A stretch of DNA of 40,225 nt, from positions 1 through 40,225 of the forward strand of contig JALVWQ010000031.1 in assembly GCA_027034975.1 (NCBI GenBank), written 5' to 3'. This DNA is from Campylobacteraceae bacterium. GTDB taxonomy: Bacteria > Campylobacterota > Campylobacteria > Campylobacterales > Sulfurovaceae. The notes under the pieces are model-generated. The model was given only the letters and a program-made list of their open reading frames with translations. It was not told where the DNA came from and ran no database searches. The first letter of the stretch is position 1; each line of letters begins with the position of its first letter. A program made the position numbers and the translations under genes. Positions 25,449 to 33,059 of this stretch are shown here, piece by piece.

Positions 25449-25947
25449 AATACCACCCTTTCTCACCTTTTTTTAAGACTCGCTGTAGAGGTTGAATCTT
25501 TCGAGGCTTAGTTATATCGATATGGATAAAACGATTTTTAAGATCTATATAGCCATGTGCCACTCCAAAACTGCCATTACTATCTAATTTTATATAGTAT
25601 GGCTTTAAAAGAGCATGTTTTAAATCTAAAGTTTCAATAGTTATCTCACCTAACTCCTTTGCTATACCTAATGGTTCGATATTGGTAAGTTTTGCACTAT
25701 TCATAAGCAGATATGGCTTAATCTCAACAGATTCAATGCGTGCTAAATCCGTACCTTGGAAATAGACTACTGGATGATACAATCTAAATGATCGTAAATC
25801 TGACTCTATTTTCTCATTTCCAATCACAATACTCTTTTGCCCCAAAAGCTCCTCTGCTTTATAGTAGAGATGCGTTTTTGGCATAAATATATAGAGGCCA
25901 ACTAGTAGAGTGAGCAGAAAGAGCAATGTATATTTTACCAAACGCAT
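25432..25947 (-). CDS. GspN-like type II secretion accessory protein
   Basis: 171 residues with an N-terminal anchor (YTLLFLLTLLVGLYIFMP) and a periplasmic beta-rich part, LRSFRLYHPVVYFQG...IESVEIKPYLL...ITIETLDLKHALLKPYYIKL. This is like the AsmA/GspN-type repeats but shorter than gammaproteobacterial GspN. Its position between GspM-like and GspC supports a T2SS role. It overlaps both neighbours, indicating coupling. Assignment rests mostly on context. Confidence 0.6.
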   Translation of the reverse strand: MRLVKYTLLFLLTLLVGLYIFMPKTHLYYKAEELLGQKSIVIGNEKIESDLRSFRLYHPVVYFQGTDLARIESVEIKPYLLMNSAKLTNIEPLGIAKELGEITIETLDLKHALLKPYYIKLDSNGSFGVAHGYIDLKNRFIHIDITKPRKIQPLQRVLKKGEKGWYYESKF

Positions 25948-26327
25948 AGTGTCTCCAATATAAAATGATTTCCGCCTTTAACAATAGTTAACTTCTTAAA
26001 CGATAGTGGAAGCATTGCAAGTTTTGTTAAAAGATAGTTTATCTCCTTCTCATCAAGTGAGTTTATCTTTATATCTGCCTTATTTCGCTCTAGTTTAAGG
26101 CGTTCGATCTTCTCTTTTGGCACACGACTAAAGAGTGTTTTTAGCCTCTTTTGCATCCCTTTTGCACTCCAGAGTGTCTTAAGTGCTACTATCTTTTTTA
26201 CTTCGGCACTCTCTTGTTTAATCTCCTCGAGTCGTTTTATATAATCCCGCTTCTCATAAACTGCAAAAAAGATTCCAGTTATCACAAAGAGGATCGCCAA
26301 AAAAATAACTATTCGTGATCGACTCAT
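25935..26327 (-). CDS. GspM-like inner-membrane protein
   Basis: 130 residues: one transmembrane helix near the N-terminus (IVIFLAILFVITGIFFAVYE), then a coiled-coil region KRLEEIKQESAEVKKIVALK and a small alpha/beta domain, the GspM/PilO plan. It starts with ATG overlapping the preceding gene's stop (ATGA). Together with the upstream GspL-like protein it should form the inner-membrane platform. Confidence 0.7.
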   Translation of the reverse strand: MSRSRIVIFLAILFVITGIFFAVYEKRDYIKRLEEIKQESAEVKKIVALKTLWSAKGMQKRLKTLFSRVPKEKIERLKLERNKADIKINSLDEKEINYLLTKLAMLPLSFKKLTIVKGGNHFILETLCVW

Positions 26328-27265
26328 TTTATCTCCCCCTCTATCTCAACAACTGCTGCATTTTGCTTTTTTATTTTAAGATTTTCAGCAGTTGTGACAC
26401 TTAAAATATGCTTCATCTCTGATGGGGTTACCATAAAACGACCAACCATCTTATGCTCTTTTAACTCCAATCTATCTAAAATTGTCTTTTTGCTTGTAAG
26501 CTGGCTATAACTATCGAGCAGATTACGAATCGAGCGTTCACGCTTCTCTATATTCTCATACTTCTCTTTTATACTATCACGCACCAATTTACTTCGAAGT
26601 TGTGGGTTTTCTTCGTAAAGTTTATCGAGCCCAGCCTCCTCTTTACTTATTGCCCTTTTATAACCATAGCCATCAAGGAAGAAGAAGAGACCAAGTAGAA
26701 AGAGTAACGATGCAGCTATAATGTTCCCCTTACTCAACTTTGTATCTTTTGCTCTCTTGCTAAACTGTTTAAATGCATAGCTATGCTTAGGACGCAACTT
26801 TGGAGTAAAACGAGCATAGCGATCACTCTGAAGCATACTTCTTGGTACAATTGTTGCAAATCCATCAACTAATGTAATGGCATTCTCTTCATCAATACCA
26901 ATTGGGAGTTTTTTGAGAACCTCTTTGAGTTGATCTGCAAAGTAGATCTTCCCTATCCGGTGAGCTGGAATATTACAACAACTCTTCAAAAACTCTTCGA
27001 TCTCTTTTGGAGAATAGGCAAAAAATAGCCAACTATCACCATCTCTTTTGACCTCGAACTCATAGCGATCATCTGCTGGTAAGAGATCATCCAGAATCGA
27101 TGGAGCCAATTTTTTTGCTTGGAATGCATACTTCACAGGTATCTTTTCTCGCGTAACAATATAAAATTGTGGTGAAAGTACAAGATCATACTTGCTTGCC
27201 TTACGAACACCCTCTAACTTTTTATGCAAAAGAAGTAAAGTACCATTACTACTGAAGAAACTCAA
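26324..27265 (-). CDS. GspL-like inner-membrane platform protein
   Basis: 313 residues. The N-terminal cytoplasmic part has the strand pattern of the actin-like GspL/PilM domain, though motifs are poorly kept. A single membrane helix (about 187-205, IIAASLLFLLGLFFFLDGY) is followed by a periplasmic coiled coil and ferredoxin-like end. GspL recruits GspE to the membrane. It probably starts with TTG at 27265, seven bases after AAGGTAG, overlapping gspK by 17 bases. Family call relies on architecture and position. Confidence 0.7.
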   Translation of the reverse strand: MSFFSSNGTLLLLHKKLEGVRKASKYDLVLSPQFYIVTREKIPVKYAFQAKKLAPSILDDLLPADDRYEFEVKRDGDSWLFFAYSPKEIEEFLKSCCNIPAHRIGKIYFADQLKEVLKKLPIGIDEENAITLVDGFATIVPRSMLQSDRYARFTPKLRPKHSYAFKQFSKRAKDTKLSKGNIIAASLLFLLGLFFFLDGYGYKRAISKEEAGLDKLYEENPQLRSKLVRDSIKEKYENIEKRERSIRNLLDSYSQLTSKKTILDRLELKEHKMVGRFMVTPSEMKHILSVTTAENLKIKKQNAAVVEIEGEIK

Positions 27266-28139
27266 AATCTTCTACCTTTCCATCGATATAGTTAAATCTA
27301 AAGGAGTAACTCCCCTTTCCAAAACTGTAGTTTACACTACACTGCATTGCCACAACGGCACCCTTCGCAAAGAGTGGCGTTTTATAGAGCTCAATATCGG
27401 CTCCATTCTCAATAAGAAAAGACTTCAAGTGTCCACTCTTGAAATCTTCGTTTACAATCTGCTCATCTATCCCAAAGATAATTGAGATCAGCTTCGAACT
27501 TAAAAAGTTCCCATCGATTGCCTTGAACTCTCTTCCAAAAGAGTAGTAGTAGTTCCAGTTGACACTGTAAACTTTACTGTCACCCTCTTTGATCGCATAG
27601 CTATCGAGCACTTTTCGAAAGTCACTCCAGCTAAAGTAGTCTGCTTGGCGTTTCAAGCGACTCTTTTGATCAAAGTTTACTACCTCTTTTGAATCAATTG
27701 ATGCTACAAGCATATCTCTAAGCTTATTGGCATCTTTTAGCCGAAACTGCAAGGCAATTTCATCAAAGACTAAGTTTGCAAGAGAGTTTTGCCGCTCTCT
27801 CTTAGCACCACCTCTAGTTGAGAGCCAAGTAATTGGAACTGCTGCATGTGCAGGTGTGCAAGCTGCTAAAATATTAAAAGGACCCTTCTTTTCGCGTACC
27901 GAAATTGGAATATCGTAGATATTCTTTAAGGTACCTACTGTTGGCTTCTTTCCTACATATTTATCGACAGCTTTTACAACATCTGCATAGAGTAGATTCG
28001 CCTCTATAAGTGCAACCTTGTCTTCTGCTTTTGAGCGGGCTTGCTCTAGATAGCTAAAGATCACACCCATAAGTGCAAGCATCGCTGCAATAACTGCTAA
28101 TGTTATAAACAGTGTAATTGCTGGACGCATTTTATCCAT
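27249..28139 (-). CDS. GspK-like minor pseudopilin
   Basis: 296 residues. The N-terminus MDKMRPAITLFITLAVIAAM is a pseudopilin helix preceded by a short basic leader and lacks the Glu at +5, as is normal for GspK, the tip subunit. The protein is larger than other pseudopilins and includes a long alpha-helical domain (IALQFRLKDANKLRDMLVAS). A pair of Cys is present. It opens the minus-strand T2SS operon; ATG 28139 is preceded by AAGAG, while an upstream in-frame TTG is less likely. Confidence 0.75.
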   Translation of the reverse strand: MDKMRPAITLFITLAVIAAMLALMGVIFSYLEQARSKAEDKVALIEANLLYADVVKAVDKYVGKKPTVGTLKNIYDIPISVREKKGPFNILAACTPAHAAVPITWLSTRGGAKRERQNSLANLVFDEIALQFRLKDANKLRDMLVASIDSKEVVNFDQKSRLKRQADYFSWSDFRKVLDSYAIKEGDSKVYSVNWNYYYSFGREFKAIDGNFLSSKLISIIFGIDEQIVNEDFKSGHLKSFLIENGADIELYKTPLFAKGAVVAMQCSVNYSFGKGSYSFRFNYIDGKVEDFEFLQ

Positions 28140-28167
28140 ACTCAAGCTCTTTTATCGTAAAATTATG

Positions 28168-28232
28168 GAACTTTTTTACCTTATTAAGACAAAAAGTCTT
28201 AAATAACGGAAGTAAAAAAGTTCATATGAACT
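28168..28232. promoter_or_regulatory. long inverted-repeat element between divergent T2SS operons
   Basis: GAACTTTTTTAC (28168-28179) and GTAAAAAAGTTC (28212-28223) are perfect 12-base inverted arms enclosing a second hairpin TTAAGAC-AAAAA-GTCTTAA (28184-28202). The right arm overlaps a 14-base palindrome AGTTCATATGAACT (28219-28232). TATAAT on the minus strand at 28236-28241 places the whole element in the probable gspK leader, so it may be a terminator-like attenuator or an operator. Confidence 0.5.
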
Positions 28233-28269
28233 AATATTATACTAGTAAAACTTTAAAAAGGATAAAATT

Positions 28270-28716
28270 ATGAGTAATTCTCTAAAAAAAGAGCAAAAAA
28301 GAGCAAGAGGTGCCTTTACACTCCTCGAACTCTTAGTGGTTATTCTTATTTTGGGACTATTGGCAGCATTTGTTGTACCAAATATTATAGGTGCAGGTGA
28401 TAAAGCAAAACGAGACTTAGTCTGCTCACAAATGAGCTCAACTGCAAGTGCCTTAGATATGTTCAAGATGGATAATGGAATGTATCCAGATACAGAAGAG
28501 GGGTTAAAAGCTTTAGTATCTAACCCAGATGCAGATAAGTACCCAGCATACTCTAGCAAACCATATATGAAGCGTGTTCCTAAAGACTCTTGGGGACAGC
28601 CAATTCAATACATTAAGCAGGGTGATAAGTTTGAGTTAGTAAGCTTTGGTCCAGATAGAAAAGAGGGTGGTGAGGGCGATAATGCCGATATTCGTTATTC
28701 ACAATGCAACAAATAA
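28270..28716 (+). CDS. gspG: major pseudopilin GspG
   Basis: 148 residues. Basic leader MSNSLKKEQKRARGA, then FTLLELLVVILILGLLAAFVVP. The GspG fingerprint follows: a helix with SALDMFKMDNGMYPDTEEGL, the loop LKALVSNPD, DSWGQPIQY, and FGPDRKEGGEGDNADI, the calcium-binding turn of GspG. Cleavage is expected after Ala-15, not after the usual Gly. The protein forms the pseudopilus shaft. AAAGGAT precedes ATG. It overlaps the next gene by 13 bases. Confidence 0.95.
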   Translation: MSNSLKKEQKRARGAFTLLELLVVILILGLLAAFVVPNIIGAGDKAKRDLVCSQMSSTASALDMFKMDNGMYPDTEEGLKALVSNPDADKYPAYSSKPYMKRVPKDSWGQPIQYIKQGDKFELVSFGPDRKEGGEGDNADIRYSQCNK

Positions 28717-29240
28717 GATCTTTTAAAAGCGGCTTTACTCTAATAGAGTTGCTGCTTGCTATCTTTATAGTCTCTCTCTTTGCCTATTTGGTATTTGCAA
28801 CACCAACTGATTTTCAAAAACCCAAAGAGAAGGTAACTATATCTAACCTGCCACACTTTTTACAAAAGAACCTTTGGGGTGAGGGCGAATTGGTCTGTAT
28901 AAAAAATTGTAGTGAATGTTACTATATTAGTAGTGAATCCAAGCCACAAAGTGCACCACTACCAATACCTATTAATGTAATAGCTGAGTATATTTTAGAT
29001 CGCAACAGTAATCCACAAAAGCTAGATCTTGGTCGCTTTAAAGATAAAAAGGTCTGCTTGCGTCTGCGACACTACAAAAATGGCTCTATCTCACAAGTGA
29101 TACTTGAGCTTAAAGACGGGGCACTCTTTATCCCCTCGTACTTTGGCGAGGGTAAAAAATTCGACTCCGTTGACCAAGCTGCTAACTGGTGGCTAGAGGA
29201 TACACAAAATGGGCTCAAGAGTCAAGGGGAGTGGTATTAA
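28704..29240 (+). CDS. minor pseudopilin (GspH/GspI-like)
   Basis: 178 residues with leader MQQIRSFKSG and FTLIELLLAIFIVSLFAYLV, a standard prepilin site after Gly-10. The remainder has two closely spaced Cys (CIKNCSECYY) that may form a disulfide, and a C-terminal strand-rich domain. It follows gspG with overlap. Which minor pseudopilin it is cannot be decided; order suggests GspH. Confidence 0.75.
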   Translation: MQQIRSFKSGFTLIELLLAIFIVSLFAYLVFATPTDFQKPKEKVTISNLPHFLQKNLWGEGELVCIKNCSECYYISSESKPQSAPLPIPINVIAEYILDRNSNPQKLDLGRFKDKKVCLRLRHYKNGSISQVILELKDGALFIPSYFGEGKKFDSVDQAANWWLEDTQNGLKSQGEWY

Positions 29241-29246
29241 GGGAGT

Positions 29247-29341
29247 GTTCCGTGCTCCGTGTTCAGAGTTATGAATTTTGAATTTGAAAATTAGGGATTA
29301 TGAAATTCTGAACACGGAACCCGGAACCCCGAACACGGAAC
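29247..29341. repeat. GGAAC-rich degenerate repeat with a long inverted pair
   Basis: CCGTGTTCAGA (29257-29267) and TCTGAACACGG (29307-29317) are perfect inverted arms. The right side repeats CGGAAC four times with seven- to nine-base spacing (CACGGAACCCGGAACCCCGAA). It is notably more GC-rich than the surroundings. It sits between two pseudopilin genes. Confidence 0.6.
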
Positions 29342-29399
29342 AAAAATATTTTTTGATATAATGGTATTGAATATTATAGATTGGAGATAGCAAAAAATT

Positions 29400-29780
29400 A
29401 TGCGAAGTGCTTTTACAATTATCGAAATTATTATCTCTGTCGTTATAATTGCTATGACAACACTCACGCTTGCAAAGATTAGTAAGCAAAATAGCACAAT
29501 GGTCGATTATGTCACTAACCGTTTAAAGAATGAGCTAAGCAATACACTATTCTTGCACCCTGATGCTTTTAATTACGACAAAAGCCGTAAAGATGCTTAT
29601 ACTATTTTACACTCTATGGGTATCCGCAACGATAAGACAAAGGCGTATCTTAAAACACTTAAAAGAAAAATATATATACAAGAGGATATACCAATTAAAA
29701 AGATGATCATTCCTGTCAAATTGAATGCAATAATGCTTCAGAGTAGCTTCTCTACTAGATTTTATCGAATAGAACCATAA
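29400..29780 (+). CDS. small pseudopilin (GspI-like)
   Basis: 126 residues. The leader is only MRSA, directly followed by FTIIEIIISVVIIAMTTLTLA, a prepilin helix with Glu at +5. The remaining 95 residues have no family I recognise but the size and plan suit a minor pseudopilin such as GspI. It is separated from the upstream pseudopilin by a 160-base gap containing the GGAAC repeat. GGAGATAG lies 13 bases upstream of the ATG, further than usual. Confidence 0.7.
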   Translation: MRSAFTIIEIIISVVIIAMTTLTLAKISKQNSTMVDYVTNRLKNELSNTLFLHPDAFNYDKSRKDAYTILHSMGIRNDKTKAYLKTLKRKIYIQEDIPIKKMIIPVKLNAIMLQSSFSTRFYRIEP

Positions 29781-29831
29781 TTTGAAAGCAAAAAGCAAAA
29801 AGCTCAAAGCTTAATACTTAAAGATAAAGAC

Positions 29832-29934
29832 TTAAACCCAAATTTTGTAGTAGAATTAGTAAAGATTTAGCAAATACTTTGTTTTAGGGCATTTGCTAAA
29901 GGTTGTTAATCTCTAGTGTAAAATTTGGGTTAAA
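29832..29934. repeat. dispersed palindromic-ended element, copy B (short form)
   Basis: Starts TTAAACCCAAATTTTG, ends AAAATTTGGGTTAA. It keeps GAATTAGTAAAGATTTAGCAAA and GCTAAAGGTTGTTAATCTCTA but lacks the internal GAGCTTAACC hairpin of copies A and C. The minus-strand thioredoxin stop codon (29930-29932) lies inside its terminal repeat. Confidence 0.7.
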
Positions 29935-30292
29935 TATTCGACTTCACCCAAGCAACAACTTCGTCGGCAAAACCACCACCTGGAAGTCTGCTAACTTCTA
30001 CACCATTTTTAAAAAGCACGAGTGTTGGCAGACCATACTTTAAACCAAATGTACTCTCAACATCATCAACTCGCTCTACATTTACTTCTAAGAAACGAAC
30101 TCGCCTCCCTAGTGCTCGCTTTGCTCTTATATACTCTGGTTTAAATGCTTTACAGCTTCCACACCATGGTGCCCAATACTCAACAACTGTATATCCTGGT
30201 TTGCTTATCTCTCTTTGGTAATCTTTCAAAGAGATTGGGTATGCACTTAATAGAAATGTAGCTGCAAATAGGGTAAATAGTATCCGTCTCAA
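29930..30292 (-). CDS. exported thioredoxin-family protein (CGSC)
   Basis: About 120 residues. Starting at TTG 30292 (AAGGGAGAG five bases before) the protein opens with the signal peptide LRRILFTLFAATFLLSAYP; ATG at 30319 would prepend nine charged residues and lacks a Shine-Dalgarno. The fold shows VVEYWAPWCGSCKAFKPEY (CGSC) and YGLPTLVLFKNG, the cis-Pro loop. A periplasmic redox role is expected. The stop codon falls inside repeat copy B. It is similar in size to the protein at 18886-19248. Confidence 0.85.
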   Translation of the reverse strand: MRRILFTLFAATFLLSAYPISLKDYQREISKPGYTVVEYWAPWCGSCKAFKPEYIRAKRALGRRVRFLEVNVERVDDVESTFGLKYGLPTLVLFKNGVEVSRLPGGGFADEVVAWVKSNI

Positions 30293-30346
30293 ATTCTCTC
30301 CCTTAATTTTTAGTACCATTATACTGAAAAAAATTTTTTTTTCAAA

Positions 30347-31705
30347 CTATACCGCACCCTGCTCTATCATAGAGTTTGCTACCTTTTTAAAGCCAGCAAT
30401 ATTTGCACCTACAATTAAGTTACCTTCACTATTATACTCTTTGGCGGTATCTGAGGCTAACTTAAAGATATTTATCATAATTTGATGCAACTTTATATCA
30501 ACCTCTTCAAAGTTCCACTGCGTCATCGAGGCATTTTGACTCATCTCTAGCTGCGATGTTGCAACTCCCCCTGCATTTGCCGCTTTTGCTGGCGAAAAGA
30601 GCACCCCATTTCCCAAAAGATACTCAATAGCATCTGGGGTTGTCGGCATATTTGCCCCCTCATTGACTAAAATACATCCATTCTTTACCAACGCTTTGGC
30701 ATCAACTAGCGTTAATTCGTTTTGTGTAGCACTCGGAAAAGCAACATCGCACGGTATATGCCAAACAGCGTGTCCCCCTTGTGGATAGTGTGCCACATCG
30801 ATATATTTTGCATCTGGATAAAGCTTAGCATAACTCTTTAGTGACTCTCTATGGATCTCTTTTACCGCTTTAAGCGAAGCAATATCTATACCTGCTGGAT
30901 GATAGATAGTCCCTTTAGAATCGCTACAAGCAACAGGCTTTGCCCCTAGTTGGATAAGCTTCTCAATTGTATAGATAGCAACATTCCCAGAGCCAGAGAC
31001 TGTACAGATTTTTCCCTCTAAATCTTTCCCATAGCTCTTTAGGTGCTCATTAGCAAAGTAGACCGAACCATAGCCGGTTGCCTGCTTTCTCCCAAGCGAA
31101 CCACCCCAGTTAATTCCCTTTCCTGTTAATGCTCCATTAAACTGCGAAGTAATCTTTTTATACTGTCCAAAGAGATACCCAATTTCACGAGCTCCTACCC
31201 CAATATCGCCAGCTGGTACATCGCGATTATACCCAATATGCTTGTAAAGCTCTGTCATAAAAGCTTGACAAAAACGCATCACTTCACCATCACTTTTGGC
31301 TTTAGGATCAAAGTTGCTTCCTCCCTTTGCACCCCCAATCTGCAGCCCTGTGAGAGCATTTTTAAAGATCTGCTCAAATCCTAAAAACTTGACAGTTCCA
31401 AGGTTGACAGTAGGGTGAAACCGCAACCCACCCTTATATGGCCCAATGGCAGAGTTAAACTGCACTCGATACCCAAGTTTTGTCTGCACTTTATTGCTAT
31501 CATCAAGCCAGTTAACACGAAAGATAACCGTTCGCTCTGGTATTACAATTCGCTCCAAGATATTATTCTCTAAATATTTTGGCTCACACTCCAAAAGAGG
31601 CTTTATTGCATAGAGTACCTCTTGTGTAGCTTGATAGAATTCAGATTGCCCAGGAGAAGAGCGTTTGAGATCCTCTAAGATATATTCTATTTTTTCAGTA
31701 ACCAT
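30347..31705 (-). CDS. gdhA: glutamate dehydrogenase, NADP-type
   Basis: 452 residues, the usual length of hexameric small GDH. Diagnostic segments: KGGLRFHPTVNLGTVKFLGFEQIFKNALTG (position about 90-119), the GGAKGGSNFDPK catalytic stretch with its lysines, DVPAGDIGVGAREIGY, and the dinucleotide-binding VSGSGNVAIYTIEKL. The enzyme makes glutamate from 2-oxoglutarate and ammonium. AAAGG precedes the ATG and a TATAAT is at 31735-31740. The ammonium transporter and PII gene lie 5 kb away. Confidence 0.96.
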   Translation of the reverse strand: MVTEKIEYILEDLKRSSPGQSEFYQATQEVLYAIKPLLECEPKYLENNILERIVIPERTVIFRVNWLDDSNKVQTKLGYRVQFNSAIGPYKGGLRFHPTVNLGTVKFLGFEQIFKNALTGLQIGGAKGGSNFDPKAKSDGEVMRFCQAFMTELYKHIGYNRDVPAGDIGVGAREIGYLFGQYKKITSQFNGALTGKGINWGGSLGRKQATGYGSVYFANEHLKSYGKDLEGKICTVSGSGNVAIYTIEKLIQLGAKPVACSDSKGTIYHPAGIDIASLKAVKEIHRESLKSYAKLYPDAKYIDVAHYPQGGHAVWHIPCDVAFPSATQNELTLVDAKALVKNGCILVNEGANMPTTPDAIEYLLGNGVLFSPAKAANAGGVATSQLEMSQNASMTQWNFEEVDIKLHQIMINIFKLASDTAKEYNSEGNLIVGANIAGFKKVANSMIEQGAV

Positions 31706-31734
31706 TTCTAAACCTTTAGAGTTAATTCTAGATA

Positions 31735-31740
31735 ATTATA
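31735..31740 (-). promoter_or_regulatory. -10 box for gdhA
   Basis: TATAAT on the minus strand, 30 bases before the ATG. Confidence 0.5.
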
Positions 31741-31831
31741 ACACTATTTCCTCGATTTGTGTGTATAAAAGTAAATTTATCCCAAAAAATCGATACTCTT
31801 TTACTAAACCTAGCTTTAAGCAAGATTTTTC

Positions 31832-31837
31832 TATAAT
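31832..31837 (+). promoter_or_regulatory. -10 box for tRNA-Val
   Basis: TATAAT 27 bases before the mature tRNA. Confidence 0.5.
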
Positions 31838-31863
31838 TCCGTACTTTTAACCCATATTTTAAT

Positions 31864-31939
31864 GGTCCCATAGCTCAGTTGGTAGAGCACCACCTTGACA
31901 TGGTGGTGGTCACAGGTTCAAGTCCTGTTGGGGCCACCA
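31864..31939 (+). tRNA. tRNA-Val (GAC anticodon)
   Basis: A 76-base cloverleaf: acceptor GGTCCCA with TGGGGCC (one G-U), D arm with AGCTCAGTTGGTAGAGC, anticodon stem CCACC/GGTGG around TTGACAT giving anticodon GAC, T arm ACAGG-TTCAAGT-CCTGT, and an encoded CCA at 31937-31939. Confidence 0.95.
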
Positions 31940-32054
31940 TTTTCTTCATAAAAATCCCTTTTATTACAAAATGCTACTTAAGTTGCAATCTCCTTTCTCT
32001 ATTTTTTGTATTATTACCTCATAGAAAATAGTGTTGATTTTAAGGAGGTTAAAG

Positions 32055-32498
32055 ATGCTAATTCAAAGATTTGATCCATTTAAAGAGTTTGAAGAGTTAC
32101 GAAAAAGCTTTGAACAGATGAGTCGAGTAATGAATACTCTCGAAGAGGGACGAGTTGAGAAAGATATACAGTTTATTCCAACTGTCAATACACGAGAAGG
32201 AAGCGAAGCATACTATATCGAAGTTGACCTACCAGGTGTAAAAAAAGAGGATATCAATATTGATATACACGACAATATCTTAACAGTAAGTGGTGAAAGA
32301 AAATTAGAAGAGGAGCGAAAAGATGATGAGTTCTATCGCATAGAGAGCCTCTATGGTAAATTTGAGCGAAGTTTCACACTGCCAGAAGATGTCGATAGCG
32401 ACAAAATCGAGGCAAAAGATGAAAACGGTGTTCTACTCATAACTATACCAAAAGCACAACAGGTCGATAAAGCACCGAAAAAGATAGAGATTAAGTAA
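32055..32498 (+). CDS. Hsp20 small heat-shock protein (first of pair)
   Basis: 147 residues. An alpha-crystallin domain (about 42-140) with YYIEVDLPGVKKEDINIDI, LTVSGERK, FERSFTLPEDVDSDKIEA and NGVLLITIPK, followed by an ITIPK-type I-x-I tail motif. N-terminal FDPFKEFEELRKSFEQM is typical. These chaperones hold unfolding proteins as oligomers. ATG 32055 is chosen for AAGGAGG seven bases upstream; the GTG at 32031 is upstream of that site and is rejected. No CIRCE element was found upstream. Confidence 0.95.
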   Translation: MLIQRFDPFKEFEELRKSFEQMSRVMNTLEEGRVEKDIQFIPTVNTREGSEAYYIEVDLPGVKKEDINIDIHDNILTVSGERKLEEERKDDEFYRIESLYGKFERSFTLPEDVDSDKIEAKDENGVLLITIPKAQQVDKAPKKIEIK

Positions 32499-32511
32499 GA
32501 AGGAGGTTGTC

Positions 32512-32943
32512 ATGGGTAAAACAAAAAAAGAGTTACAAAATGTTGAGAAAAAGGTTGAAAAAGGGATTGTAGAGGGTGTTAAACAGTTAAAAGAGACACT
32601 CTCAAATGTTGCAAGCCATCTCCCATTTGCAAATATTGCTCATAATAAAAATGAAGAGACATACACTGTAGAGATTGACCTACCGGGCGTTAAGAAAGAG
32701 GATATAAATGTAAGTATCGAGGGAGACTATCTCAATGTTACCGCAGAGCGAAAAATGAAAGAGGAGGTCAAAAAAGAGGATTACTATTTAATGGAGAGTG
32801 CATACGGTAAATATGCACGAAGTTTCTACCTCTCAGATGATATTGACCGCGACTCTATTGATGCTCGTTTCGAAAATGGTCGCTTAACAATAAAATTCGA
32901 AAAAGTGCCAGAGAAGAAGCGACGAGACATCGCAGTAAAATAA
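32512..32943 (+). CDS. Hsp20 small heat-shock protein (second of pair)
   Basis: 143 residues. A Lys/Glu-rich N-terminus with coiled-coil character (KTKKELQNVEKKVEKGIVEG) replaces the usual hydrophobic arm; the alpha-crystallin domain carries YTVEIDLPGVKKEDINVSI, LNVTAERK and FYLSDDIDRDSIDARFENG. It lacks a C-terminal I-x-I pair. It begins 13 bases after the first Hsp20 with AAGGAGG, so the two are co-expressed and may form mixed oligomers, the second being the divergent partner. Confidence 0.95.
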   Translation: MGKTKKELQNVEKKVEKGIVEGVKQLKETLSNVASHLPFANIAHNKNEETYTVEIDLPGVKKEDINVSIEGDYLNVTAERKMKEEVKKEDYYLMESAYGKYARSFYLSDDIDRDSIDARFENGRLTIKFEKVPEKKRRDIAVK

Positions 32944-32963
32944 GAGAGCACTCAAGCTCTCTT
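32942..32963 (+). terminator. terminator after the Hsp20 pair
   Basis: AAGAGAGC, a six-base loop and GCTCTCTT form a perfect 8-base stem overlapping the stop codon, followed by a pyrimidine run TCTCTTC rather than pure T. Confidence 0.55.
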
Positions 32964-33059
32964 TCTCTTCATGATAGAGCTGTAGAAAAAGTATAGTCAA
33001 TCTCTATTAAGGGAACCTCTAATAAAAATATTTTAGCAATCATAAAAAAGGTTAAAAAT

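Noticed and set aside
31840-31960. Integrative element attached at tRNA-Val
   Set aside because: No integrase gene and no duplicated tRNA 3' end were seen within the window.
31980-32054. CIRCE or other heat-shock operator before the Hsp20 pair
   Set aside because: The TTAGCACTC-N9-GAGTGCTAA pattern and close variants are absent; only ordinary AT-rich promoter-like sequence is present.
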